From JAYEPK01 sp048569615 (lineage in GTDB: Archaea; Thermoplasmatota; Penumbrarchaeia; Penumbrarchaeales; Penumbrarchaeaceae): DNA of 64,000 nucleotides. The DNA lies in contig JBLIRK010000003.1 in assembly GCA_048569615.1 (NCBI GenBank), positions 1-64,000 on the forward strand, in the 5' to 3' direction. This document shows, piece after piece, positions 52,480-63,200 of the stretch (position 1 is the stretch's first letter; every line of letters starts with the position of its first letter). Under the pieces are notes generated by a model, which had not been told where the DNA came from, ran no database searches, and saw nothing but the letters and a program-made list of their open reading frames with translations. The position numbers and the translations under genes were made by a program.

Positions 52480-54156
52480 CTATATGATCCTCCCAACTGC
52501 CCACTGGGCAAGATACCCCGAGACTGCTGCGGTCCAGAGCAGGAGAGGTATGTGAAGGAGGAGGGTCAGGGGATGCCCTCCCTTGAACCTCCTGGCGGCA
52601 TCGGCGGAGAAGAAGACATGGAGCAGGATAACCGAGACCACCGCTGCAAGAAGGATGAACTCCAGGCCGGGCACATCCTTGAGGAGAACAAGGGGCTGGA
52701 AATTTTCGATCTCCTCAGACGAGGTTTCTAGGCTTCCCAGCCGATCAAGCATCTCAAGGACGACGGCATAGATCATGAACATGCCCCCGGAGATGAACAC
52801 GGTCAGTCCGTATAGGATGGCTGCGAAATTGTCCGCCATGAGGTATCTTCTCTTCCTGAGAGAGGAGAGGGTGGTGAAGTGTCCGGAGAGCAGGGAGGAG
52901 ACCTCCTTGGGGCTTCCTCCAGCTGAGATCCCTTCCTGGTATGTGTTCATGAACTGCGAAATCAGCTCGGATCTGGTCTCCTTGACGAAGATCGCCCAGG
53001 CCTTGTGGGAGTCTATCCTCATCTTCAGCCTGTCGTAGAGGTCCCTAACCTGTTCTGTCAGGGCCCCGAAATCGTGCCACCTGATCCTCTTCAGACCAAC
53101 GGAGGGGGCGCCGCCCTTGCTTTCGGAGGTGGACCCTATGGTCCTAATGAAGGCTCCGAAGGCCTGGTCCCTTCTCCCGATCACGGCTTCCTCCCGGATC
53201 AGAATGACGCCCGGCACGATGAGGGGTGTCGATACGCCCGCAAGGTAGAGGAGAAGTGTGCTCCAGGAAACACCGAGCGGCAGGAGAGCGACCGCCAGCA
53301 AAGCGGATACGGAGATGCTTCCGATGAGAGAGAATCTCAGATTCCTGTGGAACTTGGAGTCCGCCGGATGGGGCTTGGGATCGTACCATATCTTCTCCCT
53401 CGGGAGCACGTTGTTGATCACCACCCAGAGCACAAGTTCGACCACGATGAATATGAACACTATCAGGAAGCTCATCAGATAGTGGTTTATGCCCACCAGC
53501 ATGGACATGACCACCAGCATCACATTGAGGAACATGGTCACTGAAATCAGGGAGATATAGACCTCCCTGACGACCTCCACCCTGTCTAGTGTTGTGGAGT
53601 ACCTGGATTTGAACTCTTCCATCACCGCCTCCTGCTCGTTCTTGAAGAAAACCTTGGGATCCTCGTCCGATTCTATCGCATAGGCCATCCTCTCCAGGAA
53701 ATCCCCCAACCTCTTGGAGGGCGTCTGCCGGGAAATTATCCGCAGGGCCCTTGGCAGGGAAATATTCCAGATCTTTGCAAGGGTTCTGACCTTCTCGAGC
53801 TCCTTCAATATCGGTTTCGAGCTCTCCTCCCTTGTGGCTATCTCGAATATCGATGACCTCGTGGAGGAGGAGAGGGAGAGAACGCCGATCCGGACAATGA
53901 AGAGATGCAGGTCGTCATCGATCTCGTTCTTCTTGCGCTCCCAAAGGACATAAGGCCAGATGACCGCGGTCAATGTCATGAAGAATATCGTGAACATGAG
54001 GACTGAGAACGCCCATGTGCTGAGGAATATTCCAGGAAGAAGCAGGATGAGAAGACCGCTCAAAAGAACCGACAGGGCGCCGACTGGAAGGACCCTGGTC
54101 AGCACCCAGACCTTGGGGTCCACGTCCAGGTCCCTGTAGGCCAGCACCATGCTCAT
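52480..54156 (-). CDS. arlJ: Archaellum platform protein ArlJ
   Basis: 558 aa. A polytopic membrane protein with two T2SSF-type cytoplasmic domains (SLPRALRIISRQTPSKRLGD and GISAGGSPKEVSSLLSG) between clusters of spans; about nine spans in total. It anchors the motor ATPase and assembles the filament. Last gene of the cluster, 6 bp after arlI. Confidence 0.93.
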   Translation of the reverse strand: MSMVLAYRDLDVDPKVWVLTRVLPVGALSVLLSGLLILLLPGIFLSTWAFSVLMFTIFFMTLTAVIWPYVLWERKKNEIDDDLHLFIVRIGVLSLSSSTRSSIFEIATREESSKPILKELEKVRTLAKIWNISLPRALRIISRQTPSKRLGDFLERMAYAIESDEDPKVFFKNEQEAVMEEFKSRYSTTLDRVEVVREVYISLISVTMFLNVMLVVMSMLVGINHYLMSFLIVFIFIVVELVLWVVINNVLPREKIWYDPKPHPADSKFHRNLRFSLIGSISVSALLAVALLPLGVSWSTLLLYLAGVSTPLIVPGVILIREEAVIGRRDQAFGAFIRTIGSTSESKGGAPSVGLKRIRWHDFGALTEQVRDLYDRLKMRIDSHKAWAIFVKETRSELISQFMNTYQEGISAGGSPKEVSSLLSGHFTTLSSLRKRRYLMADNFAAILYGLTVFISGGMFMIYAVVLEMLDRLGSLETSSEEIENFQPLVLLKDVPGLEFILLAAVVSVILLHVFFSADAARRFKGGHPLTLLLHIPLLLWTAAVSGYLAQWAVGRII

Positions 54157-54162
54157 ATCGAT

Positions 54163-55788
54163 TCAGCTCCTGAGTTCCTTGGGTATGCCCTCCCATCCCT
54201 TCTCGGAATAGGCTTTGAATATGGAGTTCACCTCGTCGTAACCTAGGATGTCGTTCTCGACCATCGCCCGGATGACCCTGTCCCTTCGGTCCAGCTCCGT
54301 GTATATGTCCTTGCTGAACTCCAGTCCCATCTTCGGAGCAATCTTGTGCTCCAGGATGTACGAATTGTACATCCCGGTGAAATAGTGCTGGTCCCTAATG
54401 GGGTCCCATTCGAAGATCGTCCTTGTAAGAATGCCCCCCTTCTCCTTTGAATATTTGATGATCTCCTCGATGGCGGAGCATCTCCTGAGGATCCTGCCCT
54501 CCTCGTATATGATCTCCTGGAAGAGGGCCAGGTTCATGTTGTCAATGAACCGGATGGGGACGTTTATCGGGTCCCCGGTGAACCTCTGTATCATCTTAGC
54601 TATGGACGATGCATGGAACGTGGAGAGCACCGCATGGCCGGTCTGCATCGCCTGGAAGGCGGCCGATCCTTCCTTGCCCCTCACCTCTCCCACTATTATG
54701 TAATCGGGCCTGGAGCGCAGGGCGGTCTTTACAAGGTCGAAAAGCTCAACTTTGGCTTCGTCGAATACCGTTTCCCTCGTGATCAGCCTCTGCCAAACCT
54801 CATGGGGAACGACGACCTCGGGGGTGTCCTCAGCGGAATAGATCTTCTTCCTGAAATTTATGAATGATAGCATTGCATTCAATGTGGTGGTCTTTCCCGA
54901 GGCAGTCTCGCCGGAAACGAAACCGGACATTCCGAATTCCAGGCAGAGCCACAGGTATGCAGCCATCTTGGAGGAGAAAGTGCCCCATCGAACCAGCTGC
55001 GGCATTGTCGGGGGTTTTTCGAAGAACTTCCTGATTGTGAAGCTGGCTCCTCCCTTGGATACATCCTCGGAATAGATGATGTTCATCCTGGACCCGTCGG
55101 GGAGGGCGCCATCCACAATTGGTCTCGAATCGGTCACCGGCCGGCCCATCCTCTCGGCGGTTCCCCGGATATAGAGATCCAGCTCCCTCTCGGATCTGAA
55201 CCTGAGGTTGGTCCTCACCATCCCGAAGACCTTGTGGACCACGGATATGTTCCTGAGCCCGACGGCGTGGATGTCCTCCAGGTAGGGGTCCCGGAGCAGG
55301 GGCTCAATAAGGCCTCCCTTGACGAGATCCCTCTGGAGTATGTACAGCATCCGCTTGTACTCCTCCTTGTTGACGGGGACCTTCTTCCCTCTCAGTTTAT
55401 CGAATATGGTCTGCCTCTGCTCCTTTTGATATATCACCTTGTTGAATAGCTCGTTTATCCTCTTCGCGAGATCTCCCTCTTCCGTTGTGTTCCCGTTCCT
55501 GGATGGCGCAAGCTCGAGGATGCTCTCCCTTATCTTTTCCAGCTTGTCATGTTCCAAATCGCTCAATGACGGCTCGATGACCTGGTAGTGCCTTCCTCCC
55601 TCGGTCTTATCATATACATGGATGAAGACCGGGTCCCCGACGGGATAGAAGAGATTGACCCTTTTCAGTATGGCCATTTCCTCGGTGAGCCTGGGATAGA
55701 AGGAAGGCTCTATGCCTCCCCCCGTTATGAAATTCTCCAGATAATCCCTCAGATGGGGATTCTTCTCCAGCGCTCCTTCCAGTTCCAT
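54163..55788 (-). CDS. arlI: Archaellum motor ATPase ArlI
   Basis: 541 aa. Secretion-superfamily hexameric ATPase driving assembly and rotation. The N-terminal domain (FYPRLTEEMAILKRVN) precedes the CTD with Walker A GETASGKTTTLNA near 293, the Asp box PEVVVPHEVWQRL, Walker B YIIVGEVRGKEG and the His box HAVLSTFHA. It overlaps neither neighbour; 10 bp separate it from arlH. Confidence 0.96.
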   Translation of the reverse strand: MELEGALEKNPHLRDYLENFITGGGIEPSFYPRLTEEMAILKRVNLFYPVGDPVFIHVYDKTEGGRHYQVIEPSLSDLEHDKLEKIRESILELAPSRNGNTTEEGDLAKRINELFNKVIYQKEQRQTIFDKLRGKKVPVNKEEYKRMLYILQRDLVKGGLIEPLLRDPYLEDIHAVGLRNISVVHKVFGMVRTNLRFRSERELDLYIRGTAERMGRPVTDSRPIVDGALPDGSRMNIIYSEDVSKGGASFTIRKFFEKPPTMPQLVRWGTFSSKMAAYLWLCLEFGMSGFVSGETASGKTTTLNAMLSFINFRKKIYSAEDTPEVVVPHEVWQRLITRETVFDEAKVELFDLVKTALRSRPDYIIVGEVRGKEGSAAFQAMQTGHAVLSTFHASSIAKMIQRFTGDPINVPIRFIDNMNLALFQEIIYEEGRILRRCSAIEEIIKYSKEKGGILTRTIFEWDPIRDQHYFTGMYNSYILEHKIAPKMGLEFSKDIYTELDRRDRVIRAMVENDILGYDEVNSIFKAYSEKGWEGIPKELRS

Positions 55789-55798
55789 CCGTTCAACC

Positions 55799-56512
55799 TC
55801 AAGCTACCGTCGTGATGTCCACTATGAAACCCGCCCTGGGCTCGATCCTGAAACCCACGGCGGTGCTGACAGGCCCCTTCGCCTGGGCGTATCTCGTAAC
55901 ATACATTATATGCTCCATGCTCCCCTCCACAACCTCCGTTTTGAGCTCGAGAAGTATGTCGGCGATCGATCTGAACGGGCCCATTGTTTCTGGAGGGATG
56001 TCCAGGGGATCGATCGCGAGAATGATGGTCCTGTTCCTGCCGACTATCTTCTTGAAGAAGGAGATCGTCTCAAGGGCCTTCACCTCGTCTATATCGTTCT
56101 TGACAAGGGCGGAGAAGGTATCTATTGCGATAATATCGGCCTCGTACAGTCCCGGTGTGGTCCTTAGGCGTGCCAGGAAATCCACCCTTTCCTTGGCCTT
56201 GCCTATGAGCGGGAAGACCGGAACGAACTTCAGCGAACCGTCCAGAAGGCTCTTCTTGATGGGATAGTCCAGGGATTCCATCTGGTCCATGAAGCCCTTG
56301 GTTGTAAGCTCCGTGGATATGATGTTAAGGGAATGATGGTGGAGGAGGAAGCCGTACACCAGCCTCTGTATGATGGCGGATTTTCCGCTCCCGACGGAAC
56401 CGGAGACAACAACCAGCACCCCTTTGGGGAGCCCCCCGCCCAGATGGCGGTGAAGTCCGTCCCTTTCGAAATCGAAGCGAAGCAGATTTGCGGTCCCGGA
56501 GGACATTGCCAT
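55799..56512 (-). CDS. arlH: Archaellum regulatory ATPase ArlH
   Basis: 237 aa from ATG 56512, just after the arlG stop (TGAGGATGG). A RecA/KaiC-like fold with Walker A GSVGSGKSA at 38-46 and Walker B ADIIAIDTFSAL; the frame continues upstream to 56674 but that part overlaps arlG and is unlike the family. ArlH binds ArlI and controls motor assembly. Confidence 0.95.
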   Translation of the reverse strand: MAMSSGTANLLRFDFERDGLHRHLGGGLPKGVLVVVSGSVGSGKSAIIQRLVYGFLLHHHSLNIISTELTTKGFMDQMESLDYPIKKSLLDGSLKFVPVFPLIGKAKERVDFLARLRTTPGLYEADIIAIDTFSALVKNDIDEVKALETISFFKKIVGRNRTIILAIDPLDIPPETMGPFRSIADILLELKTEVVEGSMEHIMYVTRYAQAKGPVSTAVGFRIEPRAGFIVDITTVA

Positions 56513-56514
56513 CC

Positions 56515-57006
56515 TCACACCTCCTTTATCCTGAACACGATGGTGTCCTGTGCGTTCCCGCCCAGTCTTCCCGAGGATGTGATACCTGAAGTGGCTGCCC
56601 ACCCCTGGTAATCCACTCCATCGACCAGACCCGGAGAGTTGAACTCCACCTCCACCACGGAACCCGGTTTCCATACCGCTCCGCCGTTCAGGAGGAGCGT
56701 CCTTATCTGAGAGCCCGACCTCGCCGTTCCGTTGGCGGAAACCACTATGTCGTCCTTTGAAAGGTCGCCTGAGCCGGTGTTCTTGAGATAGAATGTCAGG
56801 TTACCGGACGAAGTCTCGTAATTCACATACAGCGGGTCGTTGATGATCCGGATCTTCGAGGACATCTCCCCCCTCAGCAAGGCAGCTTCCTCCGATATCT
56901 CATCGGAATAGTTCTCGACAACCCCTATGAGGGTCACCGCAACGGCGGAGGAGACCACTATCGCGGCGATGAAGAAGATCATTTCCGATATTGCTGAACC
57001 GGCCAT
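56515..57006 (-). CDS. arlG: Archaellum stator protein ArlG
   Basis: 163 aa. An N-terminal span (ISEMIFFIAAIVVSSAVAVT) is followed by a beta-sandwich domain (LTFYLKNTGSGDL, VVSANGT). ArlG with ArlF makes the pseudoperiplasmic stator that binds the S-layer. 12 bp separate it from arlF. Confidence 0.92.
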   Translation of the reverse strand: MAGSAISEMIFFIAAIVVSSAVAVTLIGVVENYSDEISEEAALLRGEMSSKIRIINDPLYVNYETSSGNLTFYLKNTGSGDLSKDDIVVSANGTARSGSQIRTLLLNGGAVWKPGSVVEVEFNSPGLVDGVDYQGWAATSGITSSGRLGGNAQDTIVFRIKEV

Positions 57007-57018
57007 CTCCTTTTCCTC

Positions 57019-57450
57019 CTATCCAGCTCCTATGTTCGTGGTTGAGTCCGATATCCCGTAAGGTCCTATCATCTTGATGGAGCGCGGGTCCGTGATGTTC
57101 GAGAGGGAGAGGTTCTTAATCTGACCGGGATAGAAGAAACCCGATGGGAGCCTTGACCCATCGATGAATGTCCCGTTCAGGAGGAGATCGACCTGCCCCA
57201 TCTCGATCGTTTCCGATCCCGTATTCTCCAGTGTGATGTTCAGCACGGATGTGGTATTGTTGTAGCTGGCGCTTTTTACTTCGAATCTGGTATTGGCTAT
57301 GTCCACCATTGAGCTCGTGGCCCCTTCCTTGGCCTCCCGTAGGTCCTCCATGGCCCGGTCCAGCGAAGGCTGTGCAAGCATCAGACCTGCCATCAATCCT
57401 ATCATTATGATGGCCACCGCGACAGCACTGCCTGTACCGGACGTTCCAAT
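57019..57450 (-). CDS. arlF: Archaellum stator protein ArlF, apparent ATT start
   Basis: 143 aa when read from ATT 57450. The N-terminus then is (M)GTSGTGSAVAVAIIMIGLMA, which is the normal ArlF pattern of a small polar segment before the span. The first conventional start, GTG 57417, would lose 11 residues. ATT directly follows the arlCDE stop (TGAATT) with GGGAGGTGA as ribosome-binding site. The beta domain has SVLNITLENTGSETIEMGQV. If ATT is not used, GTG 57417 is the fallback. Confidence 0.87.
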   Translation of the reverse strand: MGTSGTGSAVAVAIIMIGLMAGLMLAQPSLDRAMEDLREAKEGATSSMVDIANTRFEVKSASYNNTTSVLNITLENTGSETIEMGQVDLLLNGTFIDGSRLPSGFFYPGQIKNLSLSNITDPRSIKMIGPYGISDSTTNIGAG

Positions 57451-58437
57451 TCACCTCCCGTGGCTCCGGATCCTCTTGATGTATTCAAGGGATTTGACGT
57501 GGTCCTCAGCATCCATTCTCCAGGAGATCTTGCCGCTTTCGGACCTCATCCTGGGACCTGTTGTTCCTCTTGCGATCTCAACCACCTTGTCTATCGTGTC
57601 CTCGCCGATCCACCCGAGGTCGAGATAGTAGTCGAGGGTCTTCTCGAGTCCTTCCTTTCCCACCTTGTCGATTAGGAACTTGGTCCACCTGAGCGTCCAC
57701 TCCTCGGATTCCAGATCGGGGCCTTCCCATGAATCGGCTTCCTCGAACTCCTCCTCCTGCTCCTCCTCGTCCCCGAAGATATCCTCGAGGTCCTGGAATG
57801 CCCCTCCGTTTCCGGCCCTCTTGCGGACAGGGGCCTCCTCCTCTTCCTCCTCCTCTATCTCCTCCCTGACAACCTTGTCCCTGCTGACCAGCTGGGGTAT
57901 CTCCACGAACGGATTGATGTTGGCGGAGATCAGGTCGTATAGTCCCGAGAGCTCGCTGACGGTGGATTCGATATCCTTCATGGCGTTCTTCATGCCCTCG
58001 AGGCTCCGGAGGAGATAGGATATCCTTTCCATCTCCGCTCTCAGGTCCTTGACCTCGCCCTCCATCAGACCCACGTTGTGCTTGAGGTCCTCCACGATGT
58101 CCCTTGTCCTGCGGAGGTCGTCCTCGATCTTGTAGAGCTGCTGGGTGCTGGCGGCCGAGATACCGGCAGCTGCCTGGGCCTGCTGGACTCCCTGGGGAGC
58201 CGCCATCACGGTCTGGGGAGAGCCAGCGGTCCTGGATGCCTGGGGAGCCTCTTCCTGGCTTCGAACAGGCTTGACCTTTCGACCCCCCGATATCCTCGGG
58301 GGCCCAACGCTGACCTCGTACCTCTCGATGTTTCCGCGCTTCACGCTCTTGGATGAAGCGGAGACCTCCAGCTCCTCATCCTCATCGTCTTCCAGGACGA
58401 TCTCCACGTCCTCTTCCTCCCCATTCCTTCGGGCCAT
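57451..58437 (-). CDS. arlCDE: Archaellum cytoplasmic switch protein ArlCDE (fused)
   Basis: 328 aa. A disordered acidic N-terminus (EIVLEDDEDEELEV) and a coiled coil (about 105-155) are followed by the ArlC-like block GLYDLISANINPFVEIPQLV, a second acidic linker (EEIEEEEEEEAPV) and the ArlE domain TLRWTKFLIDKVGKEGLEKT followed by LDYYLDLGWIGE. ArlC/D/E couples the motor to chemotaxis via CheF. All three functions are in one chain here. Confidence 0.93.
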   Translation of the reverse strand: MARRNGEEEDVEIVLEDDEDEELEVSASSKSVKRGNIERYEVSVGPPRISGGRKVKPVRSQEEAPQASRTAGSPQTVMAAPQGVQQAQAAAGISAASTQQLYKIEDDLRRTRDIVEDLKHNVGLMEGEVKDLRAEMERISYLLRSLEGMKNAMKDIESTVSELSGLYDLISANINPFVEIPQLVSRDKVVREEIEEEEEEEAPVRKRAGNGGAFQDLEDIFGDEEEQEEEFEEADSWEGPDLESEEWTLRWTKFLIDKVGKEGLEKTLDYYLDLGWIGEDTIDKVVEIARGTTGPRMRSESGKISWRMDAEDHVKSLEYIKRIRSHGR

Positions 58438-58459
58438 TTGCGGTCCTCCGCGAAGGGGA

Positions 58460-59092
58460 TCAGTCCTCTAGGAGTACAATACCGCTTGACGGGTAGCTCG
58501 AGGGTGTTCTGAGGTAGTCGTAGGTCTGATGTCCGGATGTGGTCACCTTCATGAATACCTGGAAGATTGAATCAGGTGGTAAGGTTGTTGCAGCTGTGCT
58601 CAGGTCAATTGTTATCTTCAATCTAGCCCTCTCTCCAAGCAGGAAAGTTGCAGGTGATCCTGTGGGTTCCCACTGGGCATTGGGATCCAATATCTCCGTT
58701 ACAGCATAATTGGTCGCAGTTGTTGTAGTCGTTGAAGTAGGGTCAAGGCTCAAGTCCCCAACGACCGGTGTTCCGGCATTCGGAGTGGCAAGTATATGAA
58801 GGACCACATCCCTCATATCCACAGCATCGTTCCCATAGAGATCGATGTAAAGATCCACCGCGGTCACTGCACCACTGGTTACCGATCCTTCTGCGATGTT
58901 GATGACAGGGGTTGCTTCTACCAGTCTCTCCGCACTTTCTCCCGCGCTTTCCGCTCTTTCCTCAAGGTCCTCGGCAGTTCCTATTATCACTGCCGCCGCT
59001 ATGGCGGCCACCAGGATCAGGGCGATGAACACTATCAGGGTCCCGATGCCTATGGCGCCTTGTTCATTCTTTTTCTTCCTGTACATTTTCAT
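58460..59092 (-). CDS. arlB: Archaellin (filament subunit)
   Basis: 210 aa. A class III signal peptide, KKKNEQG|AIGIGTLIVFIALI, is expected to be cut after Gly12 by ArlK/FlaK (not in the window). The hydrophobic helix forms the filament core, and the beta domain is Thr-rich (STTTTTATNYAV). AGGAGGAGATCAT precedes the ATG. Only one archaellin gene is present in the window; its 27-bp gap to the upstream gene suggests cotranscription. Confidence 0.95.
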   Translation of the reverse strand: MKMYRKKKNEQGAIGIGTLIVFIALILVAAIAAAVIIGTAEDLEERAESAGESAERLVEATPVINIAEGSVTSGAVTAVDLYIDLYGNDAVDMRDVVLHILATPNAGTPVVGDLSLDPTSTTTTTATNYAVTEILDPNAQWEPTGSPATFLLGERARLKITIDLSTAATTLPPDSIFQVFMKVTTSGHQTYDYLRTPSSYPSSGIVLLED

Positions 59093-59119
59093 ATGATCTC
59101 CTCCTGAGCTTGATATCTT

Positions 59120-60226
59120 TCACTTCTTCGTTTTCTTCAACTCCTTTTCTATGTCTTCGGGGAACTTCAACGGGCTCATCTCTATCAGATTGTATTCCTC
59201 CCGAACCGGGGTGAAGTCCCTTGGACCCTCTCCGAGGTCCATGTCCTCATCCTCGAAAACCTCAAGGTCCACGGCCTGCTCGGCAGGTTTGAAAGGTGCT
59301 TCATCTTCCCAGACCTCCTCCTCTTCCTCCTCCTCTTCCAGGACCATCTCCTCACCCGCGGCCTCCTCCTCGACCACAACATAGCGCTCCCTGGGAGCGG
59401 TCCTTGTTTCCAGTACTGCCGGGGCGAGATCGAACTCCAGGGTCTTCTGTGCAAAGGGCTCAACGAAATCGATCGTGCCGTTGGTCGGATCCGCCTCCAG
59501 GCCTCCGGGGGTGAACGGTGTGATGGGAATGTCCCTCAGTATCTGGTCTCCGTTGTTCTCCAGGGTTACGTAGTACTTCGCCTTCCCCTCCCTTGACGAG
59601 AGCTTGGTCGTGAGGACCACGCCCTCCGTGGACAGCACGATTCCGCTGACGCCTATGCTCCAGTCCTTCTTCTTCGGCACAAGGAAGAAGGTGTACTCCT
59701 TCCAGTATTCGGGAGGGATGATCCCGATATACTGCTCCCCTATATCGTTGAAGTCATCGGGAGGTATGGTCGGCTTGATTATTATCTCCCCCAGGGGGTC
59801 CTTCGTGGGATTATTTATCCGAACAGTATAGCTTATCTTCCCCTCGGTGAACATTATGGTGGATATGATATCAACGGTCTTGTTGAGGAGCGGGAACGGA
59901 AGGTAGGTTGCCCTCTCAAGAGCCGGCCCCATCCTCTCGATGGTGTTCAGGGCCTTCTCGTAATCGCTCTTCATCGCCTTTCCCTTGGCATTCTCGAGTA
60001 TGCCCATGGCTTCCCGGACATCGTAGCCCTTCCCCTCCATGTCAACGAGCTTCTCCATGAACTCCTTCATCCTTCCTATGAACTTCCTATGAAGCTTTTG
60101 GGTCTTCTCCAGCATGGAGCCGGCATTCTTGGCTATCCTCCTTGCCTTGAAGAAATTGCCGGTTGCCAGGGCAAGCTCGGCCTTGAGGAGTATGTCCCTT
60201 GCATTGTCAGTGCTCCCTTCGGTCAC
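59120..60226 (-). CDS. Unrecognised acidic cytoplasmic protein upstream of archaellin
   Basis: 368 aa from GTG 60226, which overlaps the upstream stop (GTGA) and follows GGAGGG. No signal peptide or span. Residues 1-110 are helical with a repeat-like layout (LLKAELALATGNFFKARRIA, LENAKGKAMKSDYEKALNTI) resembling a TPR/helical bundle. A beta domain follows (VRINNPTKDPLGEIIIKP, YYVTLENNGDQILRDIPITP), then an acidic tail with a Glu run (VLEEEEEEEEVWED). The acidic runs mirror those in ArlCDE. Position suggests an archaellum accessory role. Confidence 0.75.
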   Translation of the reverse strand: MTEGSTDNARDILLKAELALATGNFFKARRIAKNAGSMLEKTQKLHRKFIGRMKEFMEKLVDMEGKGYDVREAMGILENAKGKAMKSDYEKALNTIERMGPALERATYLPFPLLNKTVDIISTIMFTEGKISYTVRINNPTKDPLGEIIIKPTIPPDDFNDIGEQYIGIIPPEYWKEYTFFLVPKKKDWSIGVSGIVLSTEGVVLTTKLSSREGKAKYYVTLENNGDQILRDIPITPFTPGGLEADPTNGTIDFVEPFAQKTLEFDLAPAVLETRTAPRERYVVVEEEAAGEEMVLEEEEEEEEVWEDEAPFKPAEQAVDLEVFEDEDMDLGEGPRDFTPVREEYNLIEMSPLKFPEDIEKELKKTKK

Positions 60227-63200
60227 CGGAATCCCTCCTCGATCTCGATCTTGAGGCGCTCGAGGTCGTCCCAGGTGGCCTCGATCTGTTTCAGGGAGCC
60301 CCTCTTCAACTGTATCAGAACCAGCTGAAGGGAGACCGCGATGGCCGGCACGGCAACCAGGAGTATCCACACCGGGAAGCCGCCTTCGAAGGAAACGAAT
60401 GCCTCAAGAACGGAGCCGATGCCGCCCTTGACCTCCGATGGCACGACCCAGAAGAGCAGGGGAACAAGGACTATGAGCAGACCCCCAACCGCGGAGATCA
60501 CCACGGGTTTGACCATGGAAGAGGTCACCTCGTGGCCTTCGATTATCTCCCTCTTCCTTCTCTTGTTGATCAGATTCAGGATATACGCATCCCCTGACCT
60601 TGTGTAGAGAAATACCATTATCGGGATCAGGAATACAAGGTCTATTATTATCACGATCAGACCGAAGACGTTGGCGGCATTCAGATAGGAATGCTCAATG
60701 GGGAAATAGAAAAGCATGGAGAACAGGCCGGTCAATCCCACGGAGAGCGGGATCATGAACCAGCTGTCCCTCCTGTCCAAGAAGAAGTACCCCACGATCC
60801 CGAAGGCAGCCGCAAAGATAAGGAGCAGACCGAAGATGAGCAACACGTACCAAGCCGGGGAGTAGTTCTTGATCACGAACTTGGTCTTCAGCATGTTGTT
60901 GGTCTCGGCAAGGGACCTGCCGGACCTTGTGTTCTCCACGATGTCGTCATCCGGGTCCACCACCACCTCCAGATCGAGGGACTTCCCCTTCTCGTACCAT
61001 TTCAGCGATGGAAGGTCGAACTCCACCATGAACTTGATCTCCTCGGGATTCCCGCCGAGGTTCTGCGGAGCCGCGGGGCCTGCGTTGTACCTGCCTATCT
61101 CCTTTCCGTCCACCTTGACCAGTATGGGGATCAGTTCCTGCCCCCTGGTCCCGGCGGAATAGATCGTTATGTACGCTCTTCCGGTCCGGCCCTCGTAGAG
61201 GTTCTCGTATCTTGTTGCGTCGGTGTCTATCCACACATCGAAATAGACGGCTGTGGCAACCATCTTCTGCGACTCGACCTTGTTCTCCCCGCCGTTGATG
61301 ATAATGTTGATGTTGGCGGAGATGCTGTTTGTGATCAGATCGGGCGGGGCCATTATGGGTATGTATATCTCCCTTATCTCGTATGCATCGTAAAGGGAGA
61401 GGACACGGGTGGGTTCGGGAAGGTACCAGCCTTCCCCGCTTGCGGTCTGGGTGTCTATGGAGGCATTGATGTCGTAGACCTTGGACAGCGGGAAACCCGA
61501 TATGGGGGTCTCACCCGGATCGGGCATATTGCATACCTTCAGACCGATGCTTCCCTCAGTACCAAGATCGATCCTCAGTGAATGGTCGATCAGCTTGGTC
61601 ATCACTATCCTGGCCGATACGTTCATCGTCCTGTAGGTAACATCGTTGCCGGCGGTTGCTTCCACCCGGATGTTGACGCGCTCCCCGAACAGGGGGAGGT
61701 CCGAAGCTCTGGGCTCGATGGTGAGGTTCACCACCTTGAACTCGAAGGGGCTCAGACGGTGGGGTCCGATATCGACATAGGCCCAGGAGAAATGCCTCGA
61801 AGAACCCGTCGGGGATGAATGAAGCGTGGTAATGTCATCTTCCCCGTTACCCCGATTCTGGACAACGAGCATGAACTGGACCTGCTCTCCCACAAGCACG
61901 TCCTTGGATGTGGAGGTTTCGAGGGCATGGAGCTTGAGGTCCGCCTTGTACTGCTGGAGAACACCCACGGTGAGCTCCATGGAGCTCGTCTTCTCCTCGT
62001 CCTTCTTGGGACGGGCGGTGAGCATGTTCCCTATCTTGGTCTGGGAGAGGATGCCGAGTATCTCCAGGTCCTGGTACGTATCGGCCTGCAGAAGTGACGG
62101 GAGGGATATGTTGACGAAGAACCGTTTTGTCTCGTCCTTGGCAATATCCACCTCCGTTGTTGCACCCACCCTGTCCCCGAAATCCACGATCCCCACCCAG
62201 CTGTCGGAACCCATTTCAATATCCAATCTGAACGTATCGTTCCCGTTGCCGGTATTGGTTACCTGGGCCTCGAACGTGGCGATCTCTCCGGGGTATCTCC
62301 AGATCAAGGGGCTCTCGCTCAGAAGCTCCAGAACCACTCCTCCGACGTACTTCACGGTCGTGTTGACCCAGACGTCATCGTAGGTCGTAGGGCTCATCCT
62401 CGACTGGGCCCTTATCCTTATGTCCAGCACGTCGTTCGCAGAGGAGTCGGATGACGGAGTGACGAAAAGCTTTACTGTCCTCATATCAAGGGGATCGAGC
62501 TCGATGTCGTTCTCCTCGAAGCTGATATCCCATCCCTTGAGGTCGGGGATTATTGGTATGAAGGAAACCGTATCCACACCGTTTCCTGTGTTTGTAACGT
62601 TGAGATTGTACTCTATGGTCTCGTCCGGTTCTGCCTCTCCGGAGCTCTCCTCGGGCTCGAGATCGATACCGAAACCCTGGATGACGTAGATCTGGAAGGA
62701 AGCCCTCCTCTCCACCGGGGCATCGCTGAACCTCTCGTCCAGGGAAAGTGCCGAGGTCAGCCTCACCGTGATGTTGGCGCTCTCCCCTATGGGGGCCCCG
62801 TTGGGGACCCTCACAAGTATCCAAACAAGGTCGGAATAATCGCTGACCTCCGGGAAATATTTGAAGGGTAGGATATCTTCGGTGTACTTGTTGTAGCCGA
62901 TGTTCCACTGCTCCGGCGTGGTAGATGCCGGCTCAACGGGCCAGACCGCCGCGTCAACCTGGTAGAAATCCTCGGTATTTCCGGTGTTCGTCACATTGAA
63001 AGGTAGACTGATGATATCGCCGGGAGCGCCTTCCATCCAATCCGCCCTTCCGTTGCTGTTGGAATCCAATGGAACGGAACCGTTGGCAAATTCCGGGTAG
63101 TATTCGGTCTTGGGTGGGTAGAGCTCGAAATCTATGAAGGCCTCCACGAATACCTTCAGCGTCTCCCTTGCCGGGAGTGCGAGCCCCTCGACGCCGTCGC

